Made by a program: the position numbers and the translations under genes. From Chlamydomonas sphaeroides (lineage: Eukaryota; Chlorophyta; Chlorophyceae; Chlamydomonadales; Chlamydomonadaceae), in the NCBI GenBank assembly GCA_001662425.1, contig BDDC01000211.1, positions 1-64,000 on the forward strand: a stretch of 64,000 nt of DNA. Reading direction: 5' to 3'. Positions 24,956-35,722 of this stretch are shown here, one piece after another (position 1 is the first letter of the stretch; each line of letters opens with the position of its first letter). The notes beneath the pieces were generated by a model that was given only the letters and a program-made list of their open reading frames with translations, was not told the origin of the DNA and did no database searches.

Positions 24956-27900
24956 ATGGCCGCCCGCTCCCTTGGCGTAGCGGTGCTAGCGCTGGCCACA
25001 CTGCTGTCCATGTCGGCACACGCAGAGCGCAACTTGCTCGCATCTCAGAACGTCAACATGTGCGTGAAGACGGGCTCGTTTTGTGAGCTCCACCCCGCCT
25101 ATGTGACCTCTCTTGGTACGTTGGGTCCAACATGGGGTCATAAACATTATTGATCGCGCGCGGGGCCGTCCGACGTGCTGACCGCGGCGTACATGGCTTG
25201 TCGAACGGCGCGCGGCGGCTCCTGCATGCTGATGATTTTGAATTCTGTTCCAACGCAGGCTCGCCCAGCAACGATGCCCAACGCTTCCTGGCATACAACA
25301 GCGCTATGGAAGCCAAGTGCGCAGCCAAGACCTCGGAAGGGGACTGCGATGTAGGTTGCGCGTGGTCAACTCCTGCCTGCTGTCTTACGAGCTCGTAGGT
25401 TTCATATCTCGTATTATCAGATACATACATACGGAGGCATGTACTGTGAGCGGCAAGGCGCTCGCACGCGAGGTACAGCTAACGTGTCTCCTTGTTCCCG
25501 CCCATGCATGCGCATGTCGCGTACAGGCACAGGATGAGTGCGTTTGGTTTGCGGGCTGCTCGTTTTACGACCTCTACATTACGAGCGCCCCGGTGGGTGT
25601 TGCGAGGCGTCGGAAGCCAGTGCGACCGCCAGACCGTACGGGCAGAAGCATGCATGTAGGGAAACGCATGTCGCGCGCGCCGCCGGCGGGCGCCCAGCCC
25701 AGGAGAAGCCCTCCTGGCCCAGCCCAACATACACCAGCCCGGAACCGGTTTTTATTCCCCGCCCCCCGTTCATGCGCGCTGCGGTCATCGTATGATGTGC
25801 CCCCATGATCCACCGCTACACTTACTCCCATGCATGTCTTGCCTTGCTTTCCCCGTCTGACATCGATGTTTCCCTGGCCTGCCAGGTGTTCAAGGACCGC
25901 CTCTACTGCTCCGGAAGTCGCATTGACGTGAGCATGGAGTGCTGCCTAGGAGAATAGGGTATGTGGGCGATAGGACGAAGGGAGATCGGGATGGCGGGTG
26001 AACAGGTATAAACAGCGCAGCTTGGAGCCTGCTGCGCCCGCCGCCGCGCAAATGAGATGGCGCGCTGCTGCTCCGCCTGCTGCGACCTGACCTGTGGCGT
26101 ACCCCTTGGCGTCATATCTGCAGCTCTACGTCCAATGCGCTTTCAAGGCGAACCAGGTAGGTGCCGTACAAACCCTGGCGTGTGTCCGTGCGTGCACGGC
26201 AGCTAGCTGCTAGTTCAGAAATGCTTTTGGCTTCGTTGTTTTTTTGCGTGTCGCAGTTGGCCTGGCGGAGTCAAGTTGCCCCATGTGCTGTGCCTGCCAT
26301 GCCCACCCCCACAGGGCGCCTGCAACACCGACACCAACTGCATCTGGAAGACAGCTGATCAGGTAGACGCCAGGCGGAGGCTTAGGAGGCTCAATCAACT
26401 AAAATAAACAGCCTCCCTGCTGCCTGCCTGCATCGGCCGTAGCCGGCTCCGCACGCGCGTGCCCCCCTCTGCCCCTTCTATTGTAGAACCAGCGTACAAG
26501 CCATCCCTACCTGCACCTGGCCCACTCCTGCTGCCCGCCGCGCAGCCTGCTTAGCGAACCCCGCCCATGAATGGACCCATTATATTATTCTGACATGAGT
26601 GTCTCGAGTCAACAGCCTGCTCAGCCCGCTCGGACTCTTGCCCCACCCACCCACAGCAGCACGCTTTATCCCGGGTACACCCCTCCCTCGCTCACGTACG
26701 CACCCGCTCCTGGCCGCGCGCCGCACATACAGGTGGACGCTATGGATGAGGCCATCTTGGACTCCAACCACCCCAACTCTTTCGACATGAGGGACTACTA
26801 CGAGATCTTTGGGCCCCAGGCGGATTCGCTTGACGAGGAGGACAGGTGCATGCCCAAGTGGCTCTTCGCCCCCGACTTCATTACCGGAGTGAGTGTGCCT
26901 GCGAGCTACCGGTGTGCAAGCCGCGACGCAGCAGCCCCAGCGCTCACGCCGTCTGCCCGTCCCGCCTGTGCCACCCCACCTCTCACACTCGGCGCTTACC
27001 AGGACAAGATGTATCCCGCCTGCCTCTCACCCGCCCATGCCGCTGCCTGCCTTCCGCCCGCCGCGCCGCAGTCCGACAAGGCGGCGCTGTTCGGCACCTG
27101 CTCCCAAGCCGCCGCCTACATTGCCAGCCTGTCCAAGAGCTGCTCCGAATACAGCAACGACGCCGCGGGCTGCAAGGTGTGGCCGGGCGCGGAACCTGCA
27201 CGCTGCTGCGTGGGCTACACCGGTTACACCGGTCCAACGTCCAAGTGTGCGCGGTGGTATCGAAAGATACCGGAGACAGAGACAGACAGTCGGCTGCCGC
27301 CCGTCGTCATGTCACCGTACCCCGCGGGCATAGCGGATACGCGCGCGTGCGCGTCGCATGTGCAGACCGGTCTGTTGCTGCGCGTGCCGACGTGTCCCCC
27401 GCCACGCAGGCGATGCTTGGGTGCGCCTGGTACCAGACCTTCACCAGGGACAACAAGCCGTCGGGCAACTACACGTGCGGCGACGTGGCGGACTCCACCC
27501 ACGAGTACGCGCAGATGCTCGGCGGCACCAACGACCCCTGGGTAGGCGCGGGTCTCCTAATGAAGTTATGTGTCAAGTTACTAGCACAGCTAGGGCTGTG
27601 CGTCTCCCGCCCGTATAGAAATGCATGCTCACTATCACAATGCAACCCGGCACCCGGGTAAGTGGGCGTCGGGACCAACACCACCCCACGCCAAGCGCTC
27701 GGCGTGTGTGCCCGCTGCTGTGCTGCCGCGCAGCAGCGTAGCGGGTGGGTGCGTGGCTGACAGCCGCTCGACGGCTTCATAGCCGCCTCGGCCGCCGGGG
27801 CACCCCGCTGAGCCGCGCGCACAGTGGGCCCGCCGGGCGCGTCCACTGCACGCCTCATCACGGCGCGGCGGGCATGAGGTCGTGGGCAAGGGTGCCGAGC

Positions 27901-28509
27901 AGCCTTCATAGCCAACTTAATACGCAGTCGATGCGTATCTCGACATTGTTTGTTGACATGAGCGGTTGTGGCGGACAGCAGCGGGCTGCGCGTGTCGCGT
28001 CGGGCCTCCCCAACCCCCCGTGCTGGGCCCCACGGCAGGTCCGCGCCGTGAGTGACGCCGCCGCCATGTGCGACGCCGCGTCCGACAACGCCGCGGCCTG
28101 CGCTGCCGCTGGCACCGTCACCATCGGTGAGACGTACAGCTGGTGGCTGGGCCCAGGGGGCTGTGCGGGTCGGCAAGACCCGGCCGTGCGCTGCGGCCGC
28201 CCGCTGCGTACGGCCGCCTGCCGTTCACGATCGGGGGCCAGCCAGACCGGGCCCCCGCAGCCAATGATGCACTTCGCCGCCCGCCTCAGCCAACATCCGT
28301 ACCGGCGGACCTGGCGTATTGTGGTGTTACCCACCCCGCCCTTCCTCCCCTTGCCGTGCCAACCGCCAGATACGGCCAAGTACAGCGAGTACCAAAACGC
28401 GCGCCCCAGCTACATGCCGAAGAGCGGCGCCGCCGGCATGGCCTCCGTGCCGATGATAATGCTGAGCCTTCTGGCCGCTGTCGCGTGCCTGTGGAGCTTT
28501 GTGATGTAG
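24956..28509 (+). CDS. Secreted Cys-rich protein with repeated module and hydrophobic C-terminal tail, unknown function
   Basis: Eleven exons: 24956-25115, 25259-25350, 25527-25592, 25886-25927, 26124-26156, 26315-26362, 26733-26888, 27072-27176, 27410-27541, 28039-28126, 28370-28509. They sum to 1062 nt, giving 353 aa with every junction in phase. Residues 1-23 form a signal peptide (MAARSLGVAVLALATLLSMS, then AHA-ER cleavage-like site). The C-terminus ends in a hydrophobic stretch (ASVPMIMLSLLAAVACLWSF) with no basic tail, as in GPI-anchored proteins. Between them lie spaced Cys clusters. Three segments share the layout C-x(n)-C-(intron)-x(n)-C-hydrophobic/Ala-W: KCAAKTSEGDCD|AQDECVW, QCAFKANQGACNTDTNCIW (intron before GAC), and GCK|AMLGCAWY. 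Each is split by a phase-0 intron just before the last Cys. I recognise no named family. A cell-surface or cell-wall role is inference. A TGTAA motif lies at 28919. Confidence 0.85.
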
Positions 28510-29500
28510 AGAGCTTCAATGTGTATGTTGTACATGTGAACATCGTTGATAATTATCGTCTTTATTGTTGAACACCAGCCCACGGCCATGCTGCACAAGG
28601 CATGTGTCGGCACGCGCACGCATAATAACTACTGCATCAATGCGTGATGCGGAGGCCTCGGCATTCATGCGTGGGGGAAGTAACCAGGGGAGGAACCCCT
28701 GGAAGTAACTGTTGCCCGCGTGATGCCGGTGTGTGCCCATGTATGTGTGCCCATGCAACGCACGTGTTTGGTTTGCTGTGCTGGCCTTCCACATTAAGGC
28801 TTGGTGAATAAACGTCCGATTCCGAGTGTGTGATTTCCGTCTGTCCAGTTGTGTGTTGCCTGGAAGGGCCTCGGCGCTGGCCGGCCTTGCTCCTTTGCAC
28901 GAGTTGCGCGTGGCTTTATGTAACCCTTTGCCGTTTGCCATCTGTCCTCGCAATTCTTGATGCGGCCAACGAAGGGTCGTTTGGGTCCAAGGGGCCGGAC
29001 CCATAGCACCGGCTGTGCGAAGCTCGAATGGGCCATGGGCCCCAAAGGTCACGGGATTCCCCTTCCCCCCGGGGGGCCCCTTCGCTCCCCCGAAGGGTAA
29101 GTACATCGATGTTGAAGCCCGCAAGACTTTGCACGGCAACCTATCAACAATGGCCTGTTGAGTGGCATGGCTCCAAGTGCAGCTTTTGAGCATAGGATGG
29201 ACACTGCGGCGGGACAGCGCCGGGAAAATTGTTCGGGTACTTCGTGTGCCAGGTGTGCCCTCGCCCTCGAACATCGTCAAGCGCTCGCCACTTGTCCGCA
29301 CGCATATTTGTGCACGTAGAGAAATGCGTGCAGCAACGGCAACTGGGTCATAGGCAGGTCATAGGCTTCGTTTCTTGCCGGTTTCAACCGGACATGAAGC
29401 GACTTGCGTACGCCCAGTACGTGACACGCACTAACTAGCTCAAGCTCATACCAAACAACGCGGCGCCGTTTGTCGCGCAAGTCGCGACCAAATTGCCGTC
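28510..29500. other. Intergenic region between Cys-rich and MYND genes
   Basis: It contains the 3' UTR of the upstream gene and the promoter of the MYND gene. GC is lower than in the genes. Around 29067-29098 there is a compact palindromic stretch (a c/g block followed by cccttcg...cgaaggg). Open frames on the minus strand here show no domain or exon structure. Confidence 0.5.
28919..28923 (+). terminator. TGTAA poly(A) signal candidate for the Cys-rich gene
   Basis: TGTAA is the usual chlorophyte polyadenylation motif. This copy lies about 410 bp after the stop at 28509 in the correct orientation. The match is short, so the assignment is tentative. Confidence 0.4.
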
Positions 29501-32500
29501 ATGCCGTCTGCGACGTCTCAGCTTGTGCGCGGCATGGCCGCGTTCAACGGCCGTATTTGCAGGAACGGCTTGCTGATCCAAGCAGCGCTTTCGGAGGCCG
29601 AGGCGCTTGTCGTGCGCTTGCTCGTTCCAATCGACCACGACGAGGCCGTGCGGGTAGCCTGGCACGCAGATCGACAGCTCCAGTGAAGCGCAATTTCTAG
29701 CGTCATTGCGGGGCAGTACTCAGCGCCCACTTGGGGAGGGCACTTCGGTGTGCCCGTGCTCAGGCCCCCTGCCACGTACCGCCGCCCCGCAGCTGCTGAG
29801 CGACGCGCGCCTCCGCGTCAGCACCATACGCCTCCTCAACATCGCCCTGCGCCACACGGATGGCGGCAGCCCCATCGCGCTCACCAGCCTCGAGCTGCTC
29901 CGCGCCGCCTTCGTCGCCACGGCGCGCCTGGACGTCCCGCCGCTGCGCGGCGCGCGCGCCGTCGCCGCCGCCGTCGCCGCGCTGCTCGCGCGCACGGACG
30001 CCGTCGCGGCGCTCAGCCGCCAGGTTGCGGCGCTGGCTGCGCAGTGCGAGACCATCTGCGCCAAGCCCGTGCCGGCGCGGCCGTCTGAGCTGGCGCTGCT
30101 GCGGGACATTGTCGACCGCGGCGCGCGGCGCATGTCGATCATCGCGCACTTCACACACGCGCTGCTGGCGCTGCTAGCCGTAGCCAAGGACGCGCCCAAT
30201 CTCAAGCGTCTCGAGGGTGGGCTGCGGCGCCGCTGCACGCAGCACGACCCGCTACGGCCCTCCGCTACCCCACCGCACCCCACGCAACGCGCCACGCACA
30301 CAACGCATCTTCCAAGCCGCGCGCTGCACCAGCTAGTCCCACACACCGTGTCTCCGCCAGCCGCCACCCCCGAGCCTACGTCACGGCCTCTCGCGGCCTC
30401 CCTCCATGCCCCTGCCCTCCAAGCCCCTGCCCACCCACAACCCGCACGAGCCCTGCCCCAAGCCGCCCGCTTTCCGCCACACCCCTGCTCCACCCAACCG
30501 CCCCGCCCCACCCTCCTCCGGCCCCCACTCCCCTGGCCCCAGCAGGCTACTCCGGCGGCGTGCACACCCTGCTCGACAAGACAAAGCTGCTGGACCACGC
30601 CTGCCGCGCGCTGTGGCTCCTGCACGCCGCCGCCGCCAAGCTGTGGACACACGACGACGACGGCGCCGCCGCCGGCTCGGCCGCCGCCGAGGCCTCCGAC
30701 CTGCGCAACAGCTGCCTGGGCACCTCCACTGACAGCCTGCTGCGCTGCCTAGCGGTGCTGGCCATGTGCGCCGAGGGCGGCGGCGGCGCGGCCTGGCTGG
30801 CGGCGGCGGCGCGCAAGCTGGTGTCGGGGCCGGGTATGCAGGTAGGCCGGGGCGGGCGTGACGAGATGTGTCTGATGAGGCTAGCGTACAAGGCATGGTG
30901 TCACGGCGTTGATCTCACGCATGGTACTGTTTTCTTTGCGACAAGGGCGCTGCCGCCTCGTGAAGCATCCGTAGCGCGCCATGATCCGCAGCAGCAGCTG
31001 GCCCGCAGCTGGGCGCAGCTGCTCCTCCGTGTCAGCGAGGCGCCCAGGCGCATCAGCGCACCAGCCGCACATCGACACGCCCGCTGCCACAGCCCGGCTC
31101 TGCTGCGACGCCCCCAGCAGCCATGCGGCCCCGACACCCCTGCGTGGTCACCCCTTGCCGTGCCCCTGCGCCGCCCCCCGCAGTACTTCCTGGTGCTGCA
31201 CGTCCTCTCGCAGCTGCGCTACGCCGACGGCGGCCCCTGCTACGGGTGCGCTGGCGACACACCGCCCACGCCCCCATGCCCCCGCCCGGCCTGCCCGGCC
31301 TGGATTGGCTGGTCCGCCTCCCCATCACTCCTCCCCTCCCCGCCCTGTGCTCCTGCGCCGCAGCCTGCCACACCGGGCGCTGCTGCCCGCCATGCGATCC
31401 GAGCGGCCCTCGGCGGCCGCCGCGCTGCACGGCCCCGGCGGAGAGCTCCTCCCGCAGCCGGCCCGCGGCTCGCCGGCCGCCGCGGCCTTCGCGCAGGCAA
31501 GCCAGCCGCGTGCCGCCCCCTCTGCATTCAGCCAGCATGCCCATCCCATCGGCCCATCCCATCCCGTCCTGCCCGGAACCCCGTGTGTCGTGGCTGCTCA
31601 TACTAGGCCGGTCCCTGCTGTGTTGCCTTAACACCCCACCGTACACCTGCCGCTGCATTGCCGTAACACCCTACACCTGCCGCAGTGCCCGCTGGCGTCA
31701 TGGAGGTCTGGACGCAGGCGGTAGCGCCCAGGAGCGCGCCTGCCGAAGCCGGCGGCGTGCCGCCGCCGCCCGTGCCGCTGCCCGCGCTGTGCGCGCGCCT
31801 CTCGGCCGCCGCCGCCGCCACGCTCGAGGCCGGCCGCGCCTCACCCGCGGCAGCCGCCGCGGCTGCTTCTGCCGCCTGGCCGCGGCGCGGCCGGCCGTGG
31901 CCGCTGCACCGCGAGGACGCGCCGGCGGTTGCGGTGCACGCGCTGATGGTGGCGGTGGCGAGCGTGGGCGTGGACAGCTATGCGGGGAGGGTGCCGCTGT
32001 GGCGGCCGATGGTTCGCTGCGTGTGGGCGCTGCTGGCCAAGGGGCTGGCGCTGGGGCAGCTGGTGAGTGGTGCCGGTTGGGGGTGTGTTCAGAAATAAGT
32101 ATAAGTATAAAAGTAGTACAAAACCAACGCAAGGGAGAATGATGTGTGAAAGAGTCATGCGAGTGACCGCTCCACGGGGGTGTTGGGTGAGCATGTCATG
32201 GATGAATGCCCTGCGCCGGGGGCAGCTGGTGGGGCCTGCAAGCCGAGCGAGGGACGTGGCGCCGGCTAGGGGCACACGCAGGTGTGCGGTCTGCGGTCTG
32301 CACGATGCGCGCTGCCCGCGGTTTGCAGCTGGGCGACCTGATCCGCTCCCTGGACCTGGGCCTCGCTCGTACGGCCGGGGCGGCCGGAACGCGTCTTGGC
32401 CCCGACAACCCTGGCCCTCGCGGTGGCTGCCCGTGCAGGGCGCGGGCGGGCGGCCGCTGTGGAGCAACGGCAAGCTGCGGCAGCTGCTGCGGCCCCGGCT

Positions 32501-35500
32501 GGGCTCGCTGGAGCCCAGTAAGTGCCGCCGGCATGCGTGCCGTCCGCCGTGGCAGGCAGTGGGGGGGGGGGGGGGCCATGCGCCTCGCTGNNNNNNNNNN
32601 NNNNNNNNNNNNNNNNNNNNNNNNNNNNNNNNNNNNNNNNNNNNNNNNNNNNNNNNNNNNNNNNNNNNNNNNNNNNNNNNNNNNNNNNNNNNNNNNNNNN
32701 NNNNNNNNNNNNNNNNNNNNNNNNNNNNNNNNNNNNNNNNNNNNNNNNNNNNNNNNNNNNNNNNNNNNNNNNNNNNNNNNNNNNNNNNNNNNNNNNNNNN
32801 NNNNNNNNNNNNNNNNNNNNNNNNNNNNNNNNNNNNNNNNNNNNNNNNNNNNNNNNNNNNNNNNNNNNNNNNNNNNNNNNNNNNNNNNNNNNNNNNNNNN
32901 NNNNNNNNNNNNNNNNNNNNNNNNNNNNNNNNNNNNNNNNNNNNNNNNNCCTGCCGCCCTGCCGCCCTGGCGCACGCACGCGGCCAGCTAGGGCTCGGGC
33001 AGGCAGGGCGCCGCGTCTCTCGCCGGGTAACCGGGGTGTGGCGTGGAGCCCAAGCTGCCGCCCTCCGCCTGCCGCCTGCCGCGCCGCGTCGCAGAGTGGC
33101 CGCTGCCGGCGGCGCCCGACCGCCGCATCAAGGCCGCGCTCGCCGCGGACTACCCAGCCGCGCTGGAGGCGTGGTTGCGCGCCGCGCACCGCCCGCCGGT
33201 TGCCGCCGGCTCCAGCTCCGCCTCCCCTCGTCCGCTGCTGGCCGTCTCACACAGCGTGACGGCCCAGATGGCGGCCGCCGCCGCCTCCCTGGACCACATC
33301 TTTGCGTCGTACGACCTGCTTACGGGGCTGCTGGCGCTCGGGCCCACGCAGCAGGTGCGGCCGCCATCGGGGGGTGGGGGGGCGGTGTTGACCGACAACT
33401 TCGGGTAACACGCCCCGCGCAGCACGTCCTGCGTATGGGTGATGCGTGGGTCGTGCGTAGCAAGCAAGCAAGCCGGGATGCGCTCAGGTGCACAAGTGCA
33501 GGGAACGGAGCCCAGCGCCGCATCAAAGGAACCCGATTCCCGGGCCGCCGAGCCTGCTCACTGGTGTGCAGAGTTACCACCCGTCGTCGTGGTGTGTGGG
33601 GCGATGACTGTGAAGCATCACATGCGCGTCCGTAAAGGCCCAGCCTGGAAGAGGCGACTGCACCACCCAACACCGCTCACGGGGACGACTTGCCGCATAG
33701 TCGTGCGCCCAGCCCAGCCCAACAGCGCAACGCAATCACCACCAACCTGCCCCGCTCCCGTGCCCCCATCGCACCTACCCACACCAGCCTGGCCCCGCTC
33801 CGTGCCCTGCCGGCGCCAGGTGGCCTGCCTCATGGCCACGGGCGCCAAGGTGGCTCGCCGCCTGGCGGCGCTGCTGCGACCGGGCGCCTACGACATTGCC
33901 GGCCGCGGCTGCGACCCGGGCCAGCTGCTGGCCGCTATGAACACCGCCCACACCTACAACTGCAAGCTCAACGTGCTGAGCGGCAGCGCCAGGTGGGACG
34001 CTGGTGGGGCCGCGGCTGCCGCACCGCACCCCACACACCCCTGCGGGCTTGGCTAGCCTGCCCGGCCGCCTTGATGCGCCCGGGATCGCAACTCCCGGAT
34101 GCGAGGCTGAGCGGGGCTGCCCGGCCACGCCTGGACCCCACCCAGGGATACTGCACCCTTGCTCCAACCCAGGCTTGCTCAATGCACCCCACCAGATGGC
34201 TGCAGGGCCTAATGCGGAGCGCCGCCGGGTACACCGGCCCCGCCGCCACCGCCGTCGACGTCGACTTTTCCAGCCTCGCGGGCTGGTGGCTGCCGCCCCG
34301 CCCCAGCTCCTCCAGCGTGAGGCTCACGGCCGCCGACCCCGCCGCCGCCGCCGCCGTCGCGGCCATGTTGGACCGGCAGCCGCTGTCGCCGGAGGCGCTC
34401 CGCGCAGCCGTCGCGGCCTCGGCGCCGCTGCGGCTCTTTGCCGCCACGGCCTACGCAGCCTCGCGATGGCTGCCCGCCGCCGCCGCGCTGTGCGCCTCCG
34501 TGTGCGGCGTCATGTCTTGCGCCAGCTCCGGAGGCATGGCGCCAGCCGAGGCCGAGGTTGTGTTCCGGTCGGCGGCGGCGGTGCTGACGTGGGAGCCGCT
34601 GCTGTGCGAGCTGGCGTGGCGGCGGCGGGAGGAGCGCCTGCCGTGCGGTCGCAGCTGGCGGCGGCTGCTGCTGGAGGAGGTTGACGTGTTCGGCATGCTA
34701 AAGCGCCTGGCCTGCTGCTTCGCGTGTGAGGCCGGGGGCGGGTTGCGGCGCAGGGCGCAAGGGGCATCGCGCAGGGCTGAGGGCTACACATGCCACGCGT
34801 GGTGACCATAGTGACACGTGAATGAACTCACAACGCATGGTTACTAGTAAGTAACACACAGGTGAACCTGCAGCGCATGTACGCGCGTGACCACCGGCGC
34901 GTGTCGCAGCGGCCGGTTGCGCGCACCTCAAGCTCGCATGTCGATGGGGGCCGCTGCTGCCGCCTCCATCGGCTGACGCGCCCCGTGTCGCTCCCTCCGC
35001 CTCCGCCTCCCTTCCCTGCGCCGGCCTCACAGGCGCGCGCCCGCGCGACCGGCCCCCTGTGGGGCTGGAGATGCTGTTCGGCGTGCTGTGGAAGCTGCTG
35101 GTGCTGTTCCCGCAGGAGGGCTCCGCCATGCTGCGATCGCCCGCGGAGGCCCCACACGGCGCCCGGCCCATGTACACGGTGCTGGGCGGCCTCATCAGCC
35201 ACAGCCACGAGTGCGGCGTGGCGCCGGCGGCCGCCGTCGTCAGCGTTGTGACGCGGCTGGCCTCGGGGCAGGCGCTGAGCAAGGAGGACTTGGCGCAGGT
35301 GCGGGTGGGCAACCTTGTTTTCAAGCATGCGGTACCGTTTGTGTGCATGTTACGATGGACTAAATGATGCCTATCGGCAACTTGTGTTGGTGCAGTAGTG
35401 AATGAATGTGAACCATCGGCGACCCTGCGTGCAGGTTATGGTGGGCATGGAGTCGGGCAACCAGGCCTGGGCGGCGCTGGCGGCGACGCTGATGCCGCCG

Positions 35501-35722
35501 ATACTGGTGGCGGAGGCTGCGCTGGGTCTGGGGCCGCCCTGCTCGTACGCGGGGTGCATGGGTCTGGTGGGGGACAGCGAGGCGGCGGTTGTGCTGCAGC
35601 GCTGCGGCGGCAAGTGCGGCGGCGCGGCGGCGTACTGCAGCCGCGAGTGCCAGCGCGCGGACTGGGGCGCTGGCCACAAGGCGGCGTGCGGCGCGGCCAA
35701 GGCGGGCGGCGGCGGCAAGTGA
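29501..35722 (+). CDS. Large helical protein with C-terminal MYND zinc finger (model interrupted by assembly gap)
   Basis: Start ATG at 29501 (MPSATSQLVRGMAAFNGRIC). Supported exons: 29501-29653, 29793-30216, 30546-30841, 31184-31245, 31364-31509, 31686-32062, one from 32329 ending in a GTAAGT donor near 32519, then after the gap 33095-33353, 33820-33992, 34196-34723, one around 35050-35298 and the last 35435-35722. The first six join in phase. Most of the protein is Ala/Leu-rich helical sequence without a named domain. The last exon ends in a MYND finger (CSYAGCMG...RCGGKCGGAAAYCSREC, then QRADWGAGHKAAC), the zinc-binding protein-interaction domain. Unknown function; large MYND-ended proteins of this kind are frequent in chlorophytes. 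In the exon at 32329-32518 the good frame changes from LGDLIRSLDLGLART to GRPLWSNGKLRQLLRPRLGS without an in-phase intron, so a one-base sequence error next to the gap is possible. Confidence 0.75.
31623..31687. repeat. Duplicated acceptor region in a MYND-gene intron
   Basis: The segment ttgccttaacaccccaccgt... ending acacctgccgctgc (31623-31656) is followed directly by ttgccgtaacaccctacacc ending tgccgcagtgc (31658-31687). The second copy supplies the working CAG acceptor at 31685. The first copy has ctgc where the AG would be. Confidence 0.75.
32561..32577. repeat. Poly-G run before the assembly gap
   Basis: An uninterrupted G run of about 14-15 bases (within gcagtgggg...ggcc) sits a few bases before the N run. 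It probably caused the assembly break. Confidence 0.8.
32591..32949. other. Assembly gap (N run) inside the MYND gene
   Basis: 359 undetermined bases. At least one exon of the MYND gene may be missing here. Any open frame drawn across the N run is an artefact. Confidence 0.99.

Noticed and set aside
28516..29301. 261-codon minus-strand open frame between the Cys-rich and MYND genes
   Set aside because: No domain or splice structure; it overlaps the likely 3' UTR of the Cys-rich gene on the other strand.
32085..32125. AT-rich intron segment (gtgttcagaaataagtataa) with look-alikes near 42240 and 47730
   Set aside because: I considered a shared introner-like element, but similarity is limited to about 12-15 bases around ttcag(a/g)aata and ataaaa(a)gtata, too short to claim a family.
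32591..32949. Open frames running through the N run
   Set aside because: They are created by undetermined bases and carry no information. The same applies to 55532-55871.
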